DNA of 64,000 nt from Heloderma charlesbogerti. Lineage: Eukaryota; Chordata; Lepidosauria; Squamata; Helodermatidae. Under the pieces are notes generated by a model. That model was not told the origin of the DNA. It did not search any database and saw nothing but the letters and a program-made list of their open reading frames with translations. Shown here piece after piece: positions 11,698-23,387 of this stretch; position 1 is the first letter of the stretch; the number at the start of each line of letters is the position of its first letter. The stretch is from the NCBI GenBank assembly GCA_026122225.1, contig JANEZZ010003061.1:4836001-4900000 (forward strand), given 5' to 3'. The translations under genes were made by a program, and so were the position numbers.

Positions 11698-12172
11698 CCT
11701 TTTTTTTTTGTACTTTATTATACCAACTAAGGAACAAAATACAACCAAAACTGAAGTACAACATTACAGAGTCGGGATGCAAAAAAACAAAAAAAACCTT
11801 GTCTAACATACTATATAGATCTAATCCATAATATTAAAAATAAAAACACTCTCTTTTAACCATCCATGTCAAGTTGTCTTATTGAACACTGCCACAGGGA
11901 AACATGGATAAATGGAGGAGAGAAAAAAGAGGAAAGGATTGATTAATGTATGTGATGAAAGGGAACCATATCCCATCAAACTCTATACTAGACAAACCAC
12001 ACACAACTTTGCTGTGTTCCATCAATTTCTCTGACAAGGCAATTTCCCGTACTCTCGCCATCCCCTTTTGCATGGAAAGATAGTTAGCAATTTTCCACTG
12101 AGCTGCAATTTCCATATGTGCTGCAACTAATAATACAGTGACCAACTCCTTCCAAATTTCTGATGCCATGAC
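11698..12172 (-). mobile_element. L1-like LINE, ORF2 C-terminal remnant
   Basis: The minus strand encodes MASEIWKELVTVLL, then IAAQWKIANYLSMQ, then WFPFITYIN. This spacing of AAQWK, a tryptophan-poor helix and a final W-PFI block resembles the C terminus of vertebrate L1 ORF2. A poly(T) run at 11699-11709 on the plus strand would be the poly(A) tail at the element's 3' end, as expected for L1. The frame is open over 96 codons but only the last part of ORF2 survives. Confidence 0.6.
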
Positions 12173-12175
12173 AAT

Positions 12176-13744
12176 CTACTATCCCATTAATGTGACATGA
12201 ACATAACTGAGATTGTGTGTTGTTTCAAGGAGAATCTGAGGCAACATAGTAGAGGAAAAGGCATCTCAAGAATGCCTCAAAGAAGAAGCACCAGCGTCCT
12301 CCAACCTTGTGTCCTCCACATGTGTTGGACTACAGCTATGCTACCATAGATGCATCATGGGAGTACAGAATTGAATTTATATATCAGGAGGGGCAAAATG
12401 TTAATCTCTGCTTTCCCCTCCTGTTGAGGCTGCAGTTTACCTGAATTTGGAGAGAAGGAGGAATGTGCTTGGTTTTAGACAAGGGTGGATGCACACTTTG
12501 TCAGAAAGGCAAATTCCAATTTATTTAGGTCCAAGAAAAGCAATATACTAGTTTCATTCTTCTCCCACTCCTAAGCAGTAGGAAATTTCATAGCCTGAAC
12601 ACATATCTTCATGACTAATCTGGGGAACATAAAACTGAAAAATATAGCGCAATCTGGAGTGCAGGCATTCTGCCAGGCTGGTTATATTCTTTAATTATAA
12701 TTCTTCCACTACTGGTGCTTTCAGTCCTGCCTCTGGTTTTGCTCTGGGCGTAACATTCTGCTTCTTAAACTGAATCCATATTTAAAGCTAGTTCATCTTC
12801 ATTTCCATCCATTTCATTGTGTATCACACTGGCCATACTGGCTGGGAATTATGGGCATTGCAGTCCAGCCCATCTGGAGGGCAGCAGCTTGGCGAAGGTT
12901 GTGCTAGGACATGGCTTTTTAAGTCAGGGCCTTTTGCTCCCCTGCTCAGTGGAAAGTTCCAGGGGCTGCTTTTTATGAAGTCAGTTTCTCTGTGAGGAGG
13001 GAGCACTGAATCCTTGTGCTTTCTGTACAACCAATTTATTTACACCCATACATGTTCAGAACAGAGCATCCAAACAGGTATTCAATAGCCTTGGAACACC
13101 ACCAGTCTCCCAAAAGCAACAGCACTGTCTTGCATTATGCCAAGGCTGCTTCTTGCCAGCCAGCTGCAAACTGTAGACTTCTTTCTTACTTCTCTTCTTG
13201 TTTTCAAACTGCAACACTGTTTCTGTTTGCCACCGCCCAGGTAGGTGGTGTAAACTGCAAATTCTAGATTCTAGAAGGCTGGTCCTTTGGGAGGGCCTCA
13301 GTGAAGGCCTCAGTGGGCCAAATTTGGTCCATGGGGCAGAGATTCCTCACTCCTGTTCTGGAGACTTGGAGTAGGTACCAGCCATCAACACCTATCAAAC
13401 ACCTCTGGAAATCAAGCTACATACAAAGAAACCATGTGGAACATCTTTAGAATAGCATCTTGTGTCCTCCTTGCTACAGCATATATCCATTGATTTACCA
13501 TATCCCCTTAGTTGCAGGTGTGGGATTAAATACTTGAAAGCTCCTTCATGTATTAAAATCATTATCATCATCATCCCTGAACATTCACAAGAGATTTGTC
13601 AGGAAACGGAAAGAAGGATAAGACAGAGCCTTTTCCTTGACATGCCAGTTTGGAAGGTCAAGGAGGGGGCTGGGGGGTATTGTTTTTGTATGGGACAACA
13701 TTCAAACATTCAATACCCTACCTGCAGATGAAGTGGTAGAATCC
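12176..13744. other. Mostly unassigned DNA with half-MITE scraps
   Basis: Two degraded halves of the palindromic CAGCCTTCCCCAACC hAT MITE lie at about 12297-12345 and 12835-12905 (GTCCTCCAACCTTG and CATCTGGAGGGCAGCAGC). At 13290-13360 the words GGCCAAATTTGGTCC and GATTCCTCACTCCTG match the right end of the hAT-like element at 47714-48055. No exon is evident. Confidence 0.45.
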
Positions 13745-13998
13745 AACATATTTATTTTATTTATTTATCACATTTTTATCCCACCTTTTTTCCTCCTTAA
13801 GGAACCCACGGTGGCATACATAATCTCCTCCCCTCCATTTTATCCTCACAACAACAACCCTGTGAGGTAGGTTGGGCTGAGAGTCTGGGACTGGCCCAAA
13901 GTCACGCAGTGAGCTTTATGGCTGAGTGGGGACTAGAACCCAGGTCTCCCAACTCCTAGTCCAACACTCTAGCCACTACAGCACACCGGCTCTCATAC
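13745..13998 (-). mobile_element. tRNA-derived SINE with LINE-like tail
   Basis: On the minus strand it reads GAGCCGGTGTGCTGTAGTGG, then box B-like GGTTCTAGTCC, the body CTCAGCCCAACCTACCTCAC, and an AT-rich tail with TAAATAAATA at 13748-13765. It is the most complete of the four copies of this SINE in the window. The tail words CACCGTGGGTTCCTTAAGGAG resemble a LINE 3' end, as expected for a SINE that borrows a LINE's retrotransposition machinery. Confidence 0.82.
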
Positions 13999-15009
13999 AT
14001 CACATGAAACTGTTGATGATATACATCATCTCCTTGAATTTATGGTATGGGTTGCTTACTTGCACACTTAAATAATGACCTCAAAAGCAGTTTATAATGG
14101 CTTCTTCATGTAAAAGTTCTCTGCTTCAGATAGTTATTTCAGAGTTAATTAGGTCCAATATCTGCAGTTTTCCCCAGTCACTCAGTCCTAACAAGGCACC
14201 ATACTTTAGTTGCTGACTCACAGACTTAAATAGTGACTCTAGAAACAGTTAATAATGGGCTTGTCTGAGCTCTGATTTCTATTTATTTTATGCTGGGGGG
14301 GGGGTTAGGCCTACAAATGCTTTAAATAACACCAGTAAAATAAATGAATACTTCAATTTTGTGCCATTATCTGTAATAATTGAAAACCTCTTGAAAAAGT
14401 TTTTAAAAAAAGTTTAATAATATAAAGTGAATAGCTGCCACTCAGGAGAAATATGCAATATAATCTCTGAAAACCTATTACGGACCTTAGAGAAAGGTCC
14501 CCAATTACATTTAGGCACCACTACAATGAATACTAATATAATTATAATAATAATTTAGTAAAACTGTTAGAAATATTGCTGTTTTAGGCTGCAATCCTAT
14601 ACCCAATTACTTTATTAAACTCAATACGACTTACTTTGCAAATGTGTGCAGAATTGCACTGTCAGAGTATCAAAATACTGCCTGGACATCCTTAGCATGA
14701 AAACCCCATGCCCAAACCTAGTCAAGAAACCCATGAAGGTATCTTTAACATGGCCAGTCCAGAGCCTTGGCACAAAAGATTGTCAATCCAGAAGCATCCA
14801 CGCATCCAGATAGATCAGCACATTAAAGCACCATCTGGGCACCGCCACGTGATTCCCCTTTTGTTCTGTATACCTCTACCTAACTGTGTCTCAGAAGCAT
14901 GGCTTTTCGGATGCTTAGTCAATGCTCTCTGGGTGGTTCACAAAGATATTACTCTGGAGTCACTGTCTTGAGGACTGGGGCTATTCAATGCCGAACACAC
15001 ACACCCCAG
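13999..15009. other. No gene recognised; one palindrome scrap
   Basis: At 14587-14640 the text GGCTGCAATCCTATACCC followed by ACTCAATACGACTTACTT is a worn copy of the palindromic repeat seen at 59840-59935. The rest shows no coding or RNA feature. Confidence 0.45.
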
Positions 15010-15110
15010 TCAACGCTGTATTTGTATGTTTGTCTGTTTGTTTGTTTGTTTTCTATACCACTCATAGCTGAAGCTCTCTGGGCAGTTCACAAAAATTAAG
15101 TTACATTTAC
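15010..15110 (-). mobile_element. LINE 3' tail remnant
   Basis: A (TTTG)n run at about 15027-15050 leads into CTATACCACTCATAGCTGAAG and CTCTGGGCAGTTCACAAAAA. These match the 3' end words of CR1/L2-type elements on the minus strand. Only the tail is present. Confidence 0.5.
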
Positions 15111-15440
15111 AGAACTAAATTATGGGGGAAAGGCAATATGTGTAAAAACAAGCCAAGCTTTTCCATAATTACCTGCAAGGGGAGAGTTACTATACTTTTG
15201 TTTGGCAGGCCTATCGTCCTGATGTGCCAGGAATGACAAGCTCAATGCCACAAGTCAATGAACTAAGTTATCCTTTGCCCTAAACAAAACTAAAAAAATC
15301 CCCACCAATATGTTTCTATCTCATTGAGTGGTTTTCCTCTCTGGGAGCAAGTCTGTGTCAAAGGCCAGCAGACTGCCCTTCCATTACTGTTTCTGCAATG
15401 TGTACAGAAATATTGACTTCCCACCCACCCACACCCAAAT

Positions 15441-15476
15441 GCATGCATGCATATACATATACATATACATATACAT

Positions 15477-15535
<59 letters not shown>

Positions 15536-15548
15536 TATATATATATAA
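15441..15548. repeat. Compound microsatellite (GCAT/ACATAT)n and (TA)n
   Basis: A short GCAT run passes into ACATAT repeats and then long TA runs. Both strands stay open across it, which creates artificial frames rich in isoleucine and tyrosine. It directly precedes the 8-bp flank of the foldback MITE at 15559. Confidence 0.95.
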
Positions 15549-15558
15549 AGCATTATTG

Positions 15559-15777
15559 CAGCGGAGGCTGGTGGCTCCGGTGTCAGTGGTGTGAATCCAC
15601 TCCGGGTTTCAGTCAGAACCAGTCTGAGCTCTAAAGGAGCTGCCCAAGGTGCGATGCTTGGATAGCTCCTTAAAGGGTGCGAACCTTGGATTGCTCCTTT
15701 AAAATTCTGACTGGTTCTGACTGAAATCTCGAGTGGATGCACTGCCCCACTGACACCGAAGCCACCAGCCTCCACTG
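15559..15777. mobile_element. Foldback MITE with long inverted repeats (CAGTGGAGGCTGG family)
   Basis: The left arm starts CAGCGGAGGCTGGTGGCTCC and the right arm ends GAAGCCACCAGCCTCCACTG. The arms are inverted repeats over most of the 219 bp, with a second inverted word, GGAGCT..GGATAGCTCC, near the centre. Flanks CATTATTG (15551-15558) and GATCATTG (15778-15785) match at 6 of 8 positions, which suggests an 8-bp duplication. Related copies lie at 24018-24163 and 36194-36402. Confidence 0.75.
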
Positions 15778-15849
15778 GATCATTGTGTCTTCAGGTAGAA
15801 GACAGTGGTGCTGGTCCTTATGTAGCCAAAACAGCACCATCCACACACA

Positions 15850-16075
15850 CAAAAGGGAAGTTCATCAGACTCAAGGGAACTCCAAGATTTGCAGAAGTAC
15901 AAAAATTTTTACGGGGAAAAAACCTTGATGAGAACCCAAGAACAGCCCAATGAGCACTGAGCATGCTCAGTGTGCACAGAATGCTGACTGACAGTTTGGG
16001 GAATGGTGGAATGGAATGGAGTGTCTGGAATACTGACCAGAACCACTCCAAACGACAACATTTTGTTCCCATTTG
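15850..16075 (+). repeat. Dispersed repeat, unnamed family, copy 1
   Basis: Shared words with the copies at 26175-26470 (plus) and 54408-54615 (minus) are AGATTTGCAGAAGTA, a CCCAATGAG segment, the near-palindrome GAGCATGCTCAGT, GGAATGGAATGGAG and CAACATTTTGTT. No coding capacity or clear terminal repeats are visible, so the class is open; an old non-autonomous DNA transposon is one option. Confidence 0.55.
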
Positions 16076-16079
16076 TTAT

Positions 16080-16794
16080 TAATCTAAATAAGGGAAATCA
16101 AATACATCCAAAACAAGCAACACTTTCACACATCCCTAAACATATTTTTTCTTCACACTGAGATGGATATTAAATAATAATAATACAAAATCTATGGAGG
16201 TAAATGGATTAAACCAGAACAAATGAAACTTGCATAATCTGTGTAACCGCTGAGGCCTCAAACACTGAGATAAAATGCAATCTATAATATCTGTGACTGA
16301 GCTCACAGGATGGTAAAGAAAGTAGCAGTCATCAACAGAAATGGGTCTTGGGGGATTAAACATTGCTTTCTCAGTAGTGGTTGTAATAGACTCTATCTGA
16401 ACAATGCTTGAATGTCATTCAGTCCACAAAGCTGTGCTTCCACTTCTTAATACAGAAAATTGTCATCTACCTTCTAATGCTAATGCTAACCCATGCCAAT
16501 GCTAGTCAACAACCCAAAAGGTCATTATTAACTTGTCAACACTTTGATTTCCCTAAATAATTTAATTGATTTTTGGCAGAACTGATTTCTAAATACTATA
16601 GCATAGCAATATTAACTCAAAAGGACCAGTTTATGGTTTGGAAAATAAATATGAATGGGGTTTTTATTTATTTTGTAGTTGAATATATTGAATGACCCTT
16701 GCAATGATTTTTGTAGTAAAAATAATTCTTTTGATGGTTGGAAGTAGTGACATTTTCAGTTCCATTGTATTATTACTGTTATGTTGTTACATTG
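16080..16794. other. No gene recognised
   Basis: AT-rich text without exon, RNA gene or recognisable repeat. Confidence 0.4.
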
Positions 16795-17015
16795 TTATAC
16801 CATCCTAACACCCTTCCTCCAAAAAGCCCAGGACATCATGTGTGGTTCACCCCCACCCATGCTATTCTCACAATAATTTTGTGAGGTAGGTTAGGCTGAG
16901 AGACAGTGACTGGCCCAAGGTCACCCAGTGAGCTTCATGGCTGATTGGAAATTTGAACTTGGGTCTCCCTGATCCTAGCCCAGCACTCTAACCACTATAT
17001 CACTCATGGATCTCA
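16795..17015 (-). mobile_element. tRNA-derived SINE with LINE-like tail
   Basis: Minus-strand copy of the family at 13745-13998. The promoter-like head lies at the high-coordinate end (TATAGTGGTTAGAGTGC) and the body reads CTCAGCCTAACCTACCTCAC. The tail is shorter than in the 13.7 kb copy. Confidence 0.72.
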
Positions 17016-17159
17016 GGCCTATGCACCTTGTACCTACCAAGCTGGTGTGAATCAGAGATGCATGTCTGAGACAACTAGGCAATTGGGGTTTCGGGGTCCA
17101 TATTGACTGTGTGTACTCTGACACCAAGGCCAACTCAGGCCACTCAAGCAGTGTCAAAG

Positions 17160-17260
17160 CAGGTTTATCTGTCTATTTATTTGAAGTGTTTATATCCCAC
17201 CTTTCTGCCTGACAGCAGTTTCAGGGTGGCTGACAAAGTGAAAAATAATACAAACCTTCT
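17160..17260 (-). mobile_element. LINE 3' tail remnant
   Basis: TATTTATTTGAAGTGTTTAT followed by ATCCCACCTTTCTGCC and CAGGGTGGCTGACAAAG resembles a CR1/L2 3' tail in reverse orientation. It is too short for a family call. Confidence 0.45.
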
Positions 17261-17509
17261 AAGATTCAGTCTTTCATTCTTGTAAGGCTGTGGAGACTTA
17301 CGATGGAAAATCACCACTCCCTGGGCCTCAGATGTGGCTGCCATCAATTTCTCACAGCACCTCTCTGCCCTTTTAAGTCCAGTCCCAGATGGTAGAAGGA
17401 CCACTCAGTGTCAACAAGTGCATGGCTCCAAGCCAAACCACTGCTCCTTTTTAGTCCTCCTTCTTGGCTAACAAGTGGAGCTTAGGAACTCATCAGGCTT
17501 TAAGGCATC

Positions 17510-17642
17510 CTGCTCCAACCTGGTGCTTTCCAGATTTGTCAGACTACAACTCCCATCACCCCTACCCAGCATGCCAAGTTGCCTGGGAGTTCTGGGATTT
17601 TTAGTCCAACACATCTGGAGGGCACCAGATTGGGGAACGCTG
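17510..17642. mobile_element. Palindromic hAT MITE (CAGCCTTCCCCAACC family), old copy
   Basis: The left end CTGCTCCAACCTGGTGC and the right end GGCACCAGATTGGGGAACGCTG are inverted repeats, and the arms contain ACTACAACTCCCATCA and its complement. No target duplication is left (AAGGCATC versus CTTTAAGC). The best copy, with a perfect TSD, is at 29451-29557. Confidence 0.65.
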
Positions 17643-18029
17643 CTTTAAGCGCTTAGCCTATGTATGCTCCTAGAACTGTCCAAGGTCCTGAAAATCCTAC
17701 CTCTGTTATCTACGGCTGATCACCAGCTACTTTCTCCTCTTTTCTGATGCCAGCTACTTCCCCTGCTTCAGGCCCTTCTGCCACTGAGATAACGCACAAC
17801 AACAAAATATGAAGCAGCCCGTCAGCTGTGAATCTCTGAGACAGGCATCTTTATGTTTTGAGGACAGTTATGGCTATGTCCTGTCCTAATTCCTTAGAAT
17901 AGGGCAGGCTACAGGGTGAGCAAACAAATTAAAAAAAGGGAAAAATAAAAAAAAACATATGGTGTGCAATTCTGCTATAATCCAAAGGCAAAAAGAGAGT
18001 GTATTAAGGGTTTGTTTTTTCTTACACAG
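17643..18029. other. No gene recognised
   Basis: Nothing that I can assign, apart from a short A-rich run near 17930-17955. Confidence 0.35.
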
Positions 18030-18485
18030 AGCCACACTTTTAGTGTAGGGGAGACCTTGGATGCCATCTAGTCCAATACCCTGCTCAGTGCAGGAATCTT
18101 GCAACTACAGCAACCCTGACAGATGGTGTCCAGCCTCTGTTTAAATGCTTCCAGTGAAAGAGAGCCCAGTGCTTCATGAAGCATTCTGCTCCACTGCCAA
18201 GCAACTCTTACCGTTAGGAGGTTTATCCATATGTTTAGCTGAAATCTCCTTCTTTGCAATTTCCAGCCATTAATTCTAGTCCTGCCTTTGGAAGCAACAG
18301 AAAACACATCTTCTCCATCATCTCTATGACAGCTCTTCTTAATCTTCTCTTCTCTAGGCTAAACCTCCCCAGCTCTGTTCCTCATAGGATGTGGTTTCCA
18401 GATCCTGCACCATTCAAGTTGCTCTCCCCTGGATGTAGTCTAGTTTGTTAATGTCTGTCTTAAAACATGGCACCCAGAACTGGAC
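18030..18485 (-). mobile_element. CR1 LINE 3' fragment
   Basis: The minus strand carries CR1-like C-terminal protein words (a LFSREKRRL-type segment broken by stops near 18340-18360, then MLHEALGSLSLEAFKQRLDT) and the 3' words GCATTGGACTAGATGGC-type near 18058-18080. Several stop codons and shifts make it an old 5'-truncated copy. Confidence 0.75.
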
Positions 18486-19599
18486 ACAGTTCTAACTTAC
18501 ATGCTTAGCCTTGGATTTATCCCTTGATTATAAAAAAAAAATAGTTTTGAAGTTAGTTATCTCAGATTAAGCCCATGGCCATAATGATGCGTTAGTTCAG
18601 GGCTCTTAACTATTTAAAATCAAATTGGTATCCATCACCTTCTGTCTTAAATAGCTCCCTGTTTGTTTGTACCATATCATGATTCATTTGGCAGGTCTCC
18701 TCCCCAATGGTGGCTGCATCTCAAGGAATAATGAAGAGATCACTAGAAGATCGTTTGGGGGTGAAAGTTACTATATTTAGGGAGGAAGATATTTCCTTTT
18801 AACCTCATCTTAAACAACTAAACGCTTGGATAATAAAAGTATAAAATGAAAGCACTGCCTCATATTGTTAACCTAGGAACACTTTTTACACATAGTGAGA
18901 AAACAAGAAAAATGGTTTGAAAGAGATTATTTGCCATAGGCCATGGCTCTCTGCTTCTATTCAGCCTGATACTAAATAGCTGCATTTACTATAAAGAGCT
19001 AAATGAACGAGAATCAAGACCATTGCCTGCCTCTATTCTTACATCTGGCAATGAATATCAGTCTCTCAAACTTTTCAGTGGGTCAGCTACTATCCCATTT
19101 CTCTTAGCTTTTTGCAGCAGATGGTTATACAAATCCTTTTATCAAGGAGAAGTTAACACTGTGCTCATTTGCCTTTCCTGTCCTCTTTAATCTTCAATAG
19201 ATCCTGCACATTCACATAAACCTTAAATGTACCCAACTATTCTGTGTGTGGGTGGGTGTGCGTGTGGGTGTGCATGCACGCAAGTATGTGCATGCGTGTG
19301 TGTGTGTTTATGCACAAGGCAAAATAACTGCACATGGAGTCATGCCAAAAGATACTTCTTTGCATTAACAGCCCCAGTCCTCTCAAGCTGACTGAGTGAA
19401 GCAGATCAAGTCGCATAAACCCTGAAATAATGAGGCTTCAAGTCCTGCTGCCATTCTCCTGGAGACACTCAACATGCAGCAGAACCTTGAGACCAGTGAT
19501 TAAGCTTTTTCTATTATGGGGCCCCTCAGACACAGAATGGGATCCTATGATAAAGAGCTATATATTAACCACATGAGAAATGCTCATGTAAGCAAGTGT
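18486..19599. other. No gene recognised; TG-rich run
   Basis: A GTGTGGGTGTGCATGC-type low-complexity stretch lies at about 19241-19310. No exon or transposon end was found elsewhere. The right boundary is the target duplication of the first large hAT-type element. Confidence 0.45.
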
Positions 19600-19607
19600 A
19601 CATACTC

Positions 19608-20455
19608 TAGGGATGGCGGAGAATTCCGCCACGGATTTCAGTGAGGCCGAATGTATTCGGCCCCCCAAAATCTGTGGCAGACTGGCCTGCCCCCCCTGCA
19701 CCCACCCCACAGATTCCCTCCAGGACGAGGGTTACCTGGGGCAGATGTTCCGGATGGCGGTGGCTCCGGTGACAGCTCCAGTGGCGGTGGCGGCAGCTGG
19801 TCTTTCGACCGGCTGCCGCAGCCACCATTGCCATCTGCCCTTTGCCGTGATAGGCTACATAAGTATTTATGTAGCCTATCACAGCAAGCCAAGGGGAAAA
19901 AAACCCGCGTACGCAAATGGCAGCAGCTACGGCAGCCGCCATTTGCGTTCCCATTTTTTCGCAGTTTTAGCCTACATACATATTTACGTAAGCTATTACG
20001 GTGAAAAAAAGGGCAACGCAAATAGCATAGTGGGTGCTATTTGCATTCCTTTTTTTTTTTTTTGCTGTAATAGCTTACATAAATATTTACGTAGGCTAAA
20101 ATGGCAGGAAAAAAAGGAACACAAATAACGCCTACTACGCCATTTGTGTTGCCCTTTTTTTCGCCATAATAGCTTACGTAAATAATTACGTAAGCTAAAA
20201 CTGCGAAAAAAAGGGAATGCAAATGGCGGCCACTGTAGCCGCCACCATTTGCGTCTGCAGGGGTGTTTTTTTCTTCCGGAAGGAAGGCTGCCCAGCGGCC
20301 GGATTTCCGGCTGCGGGCGGCCCCGGCCGGTGGCTCCGCAGGATCTCTGCAGAGCGGATCCAGCCGGAGAAGGATTTCGGGGGGAGGTGTGGAGCGCCTC
20401 CCCCCCCACCGCGAATCGCCTCATCGAACAGGTAAGTGACTTTCGTACATCCCTA
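19608..20455 (+). mobile_element. Non-autonomous hAT-type element, palindrome-array family, copy A
   Basis: Ends are TAGGGATGGCGGAGAATTCC and TTTCGTACATCCCTA. Flanks ACATACTC and ACATGCTG match at 6 of 8 positions, so the 8-bp TSD is slightly worn. The interior holds successive palindromes: stems with CAAATGGCG/CGCCATTTG alternate with stems around TAAATATTTA cores. In this copy some stems read AGCTTACGTAA instead of GGCTACGTAA. The GC-rich right third contains CCGGCCGGTGGCTCCGCAG and a CAG|GTAAGT donor-like site with its GT at 20432. Long open frames cross it on both strands because CpG-rich text lacks stops; none has a protein domain. Confidence 0.85.
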
Positions 20456-21086
20456 ACATGCTGTACACCAGAGCATGGTTGTGGTCTACTGACATCTCTG
20501 AAATATACTGTCATCAAAATCTATCATGCATTACCAGAGTCTTTCTGGAGGCTTAAGAGCAAGGCACCCTAGGACTTTCAGATCCATGCCAACCTAGGTC
20601 TGATGGGTTCCCAATCAATATGACCATTTTAAAACTAGGAGTGAATAGATTTTGGCTGTTTTGTTTCTTCATTTTTTCATGGCTTTGCTCTGTCCTCATT
20701 CAATTCCTTCTGGGTTTAACTGGGATAATTTCTAAAATGTTGCAACATTGTCTTTATTTCCCCCCAACACACACACACACAAACACACACACATTTTCTT
20801 CTCTCTATCATGCGCAGAGAGAGACACACACATCCTGTACACCCTGCACTCCTAAATGGCTCGAAGGTGACTTTTGTGTACCTCTGATGTCATTTATTCT
20901 GGTGCATGATTATGTCAAGAGGTGCCTCTATGAACATGTATGCTTGACTGTATTTGAAAGACTGCGTTAATCAAAGGAGTAGTTAAAATACAGTTTATGG
21001 AAGGTAGGGAGCCCAGAACAGATTTCTGCTATGTATGTTGAGCAGGCTGCAAAATGTGATGGCATCTGTCCAGCCTCTTAATCTCT
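20456..21086. other. No gene recognised; CA microsatellite
   Basis: A (CA)n run at about 20766-20792 is the only repeat I can name. No exon is evident. Confidence 0.4.
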
Positions 21087-21191
21087 GGAGCACTTGTAGC
21101 TCAGTGGCAGCGCACCTGCTCTGCATGCAGAAGGCCCCAGGCTCCATCCCTGGCATGTCCAGGTATGGCTAGAAAAACCCCTGCCTGAAAC

Positions 21192-22019
21192 TAGGGATGG
21201 CGGAGAAATCCACCACGGACTCCCATGAGGCCGGATTGTTTGGAATCCGCCCCCCCGGAGTCCTACCCCCCCGCCACCCCCCAAAATCCCCCCGGAATGG
21301 AACCTACCTGGTGGCGACTGGTCCAGGTCGCCGTCATGGTTCCGCAGCCATCCGCGGGCGGGCTGCGGAACAAAATGGCGTCCGGCATAGCGGACGCCAT
21401 TTGCGTCCCTGCCGTGGGCCGTGATTGGCTAAGTAAATATTTACGTAGCCTATCACGGCAAAGAGCAGGGATGCAACTGGCATGCAAATGGTGCAGCAGA
21501 TGCCATTTGCATCCCTGCTCTTTGCTGTGATAGGCTATGTAAATATTTACGTAACCAATCATGGCCAACGGCAGGGACGCAAATGACATCCGCTATGCCG
21601 GACGCCATTTTGTTCTGCAGCCTGGCCGCGGATGGCTGCGGAACCATGACGGTGACCTGGACCAGCCGTCACCAGGTAGGTTCCATTCCGGGGGGATTTC
21701 AGGGGGTAGCGGGGGGGTAGTCCGTTCCACCACGGACTCTGGGGGGGCAGATTCCAAAGAATTTACATAGCCAATCATTTACATAGCCAATCACGGCCAA
21801 CGGCAGGGACACAAATGGCGTCCCCTACGCTGGCTGCCATTTGCGTCCACAGGCCGGCCATGGCCAGAAGTCTGGCAGCAGCCAGAGCCGGCCGGCAGCT
21901 CTGCAGACTCTCCATGGAGCGGAGCCAGCCAGGGAGGATTCCGGGGGGAGGACCAGATTGCCTCCCCTCGCCTGTGGACCCCCCCACAGACCCCAGGTAA
22001 GGGGATCCATACATCCCTA
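21192..22019 (+). mobile_element. Non-autonomous hAT-type element, palindrome-array family, copy B
   Basis: A perfect 8-bp TSD, CCTGAAAC, lies at 21184-21191 and 22020-22027, inside a SINE, so the insertion site is known exactly. Ends are TAGGGATGGCGGAGAAATCC and CCATACATCCCTA. The first two thirds form one long inverted repeat: text near 21200-21400 reappears inverted near 21590-21765 (for example CGGACGCCATTT pairs with AAATGGCGTCCG). Palindrome centres are at about 21387.5, 21438.5, 21497, 21544.5 and 21595.5; the wider third gap reflects a 12-bp local insertion. A CAG|GTAAGG site (GT at 21997) lies near the right end. Confidence 0.93.
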
Positions 22020-22067
22020 CCTGAAACCCCAGACAGTAGCTGCCAGTCAGTGTCGAAAATAGCACTG

Positions 22068-23387
22068 TGTCGAAAATTTCTCCCACATTTTTTTGACCAT
22101 TCTCATTCAATTTGATAGAAGAGAAATTGCTTTCAAAATAAATTCAATGGTGAAGAAATTTCAGAGAAATTCTCATGGGTTGGGTTTGGGTTTCTTGGTC
22201 TTATCTTACTTAGGAGGTGGCTGAGGAGTGAGCACAAATGAACCGTTTTTCATTCTACAATAATCTAGGGATGTCACAGAATTCTGTGACGGATCTCAGT
22301 GAGGCTGAATGCCAGTGCATTCGGCCCCCCGAAATCCATCGCGGAGCCAAGCCCCCACCCCCCAACCCATGAAAGGTGCACGAAATGGAGCACTTACCTG
22401 CTCCCATCCGTGCTGCTTTGCAAATGGCGGCCGTCCTGCAGCCACCATTCGCTTCCTCTTCTCTTCATAGCCATGATAAGCTACGTAAATAGTTATGTAG
22501 CCTATCACAGCTAATGCAGGGATGCTATTTGCATCCCTGTGGAGGCCATGATAGGCTACGTAAGTATTTACATAGCCTATCACAGCAGGGGGGGAAAACC
22601 CAGCGTACGCAAATGGCGGCGGCTACTGCCATTTGCGTACGCTGGGTTTTTTCCCCCTGCCGTGATAGGCTACATAAATATTTACATAGCCTATCATGGC
22701 TAAATACAGGGACGCAAATGACGGCGGCTACGGCAGCCGCCATTTGCATCCCTGTAGGGCTGCCCAGTGGCCGGATGTCCGGCTGCAGGCGGCCGGAGCC
22801 GGCCGGTGGCTCCGCGGCTTGGCCACGGAGCGGAGCCAGCTGGGCAGGATTCTGGGGGGGAGGACCGGATAGCCTCCCCCCTGTCAAGGATTCTGGGGGG
22901 AGGGACGGAGCACCTCCCCCCGACCGTGGAAACAGAATGGAACAGAAGGTAAGTGTTCTGTCCATCCCTACAATAATCTCTCTGGCAGCCTGTAGCCTCC
23001 TCAGCTTCCTACACTTCAATTAAAGCCCAGTTTAAGGCACCATGAGGTAATTCTTCCCATAGGGCTTTTTCTGATCAGGATATGCAGGCAGCCTGGGAGA
23101 CTAGCTGTAAGCTCAAAAATGACACAACCACTGCAGTGGTTGCGAACTGGGGGCCAGCCTGCCAAGATAGTTGATGCTGTTGCAGCATGAAACACCACAA
23201 AACCCTTACCAAAAAAGAAAGAAGCTGTGCTGCCTACAAGCCCTGCCAATGGGGAGCCCTACCTGGAAGAAATTGTTGAGAATTTCTCCTTCCCCTGGAG
23301 AAATTTGGTGAAATTGTCCCCCAAATTTCTCTGCCCACAAGTACGGTTGAGAATTTCAAGAGGCCATTTGTACACAGCTCTAGTCAA
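22068..23387 (+). mobile_element. Repeat inserted in the SINE (TGTCGAAAATTTCTC family) hosting copy C
   Basis: Left part 22068-22257 starts TGTCGAAAATTTCTCCCAC and holds GAAGAAATTTCAGAGAAATT. The right part, after copy C, continues to about 23387 with GAATTTCTCCTTCCCCTGGAG and GAGAATTTCAAGAGGCC. Similar text (AATTTCTCCTCCCCCTGGAG) follows the element ending at 27183. Flanks TAGCACTG and AAAGACTG agree at only some positions, so the mechanism is uncertain; an old DNA transposon is my guess. Confidence 0.45.
22266..22970 (+). mobile_element. Non-autonomous hAT-type element, palindrome-array family, copy C
   Basis: A perfect 8-bp TSD, CAATAATC, lies at 22258-22265 and 22971-22978. Ends are TAGGGATGTCACAGAATTCT and TCTGTCCATCCCTA. 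The interior has several GGCTACGTAAATA-type palindromes and CAAATGGCGGC stems, including one symmetric pair around AAACCCAGCGTACGCAAATG. Two tandem GATTCTGGGGGGAGG blocks lie near 22848-22905. The donor-like site is AAG|GTAAGT with its GT at 22949. Confidence 0.93.

Noticed and set aside
15290..15775. A 161-codon frame rich in isoleucine and tyrosine
   Set aside because: It is a translation of the TA/CATA microsatellite and the adjoining foldback MITE.
19613..20517. Overlapping frames of 100-170 codons on both strands in the GC-rich hAT-type elements
   Set aside because: They arise because CpG-rich palindromes lack stop codons. They are read on both strands, have no domains and are not kept among copies.
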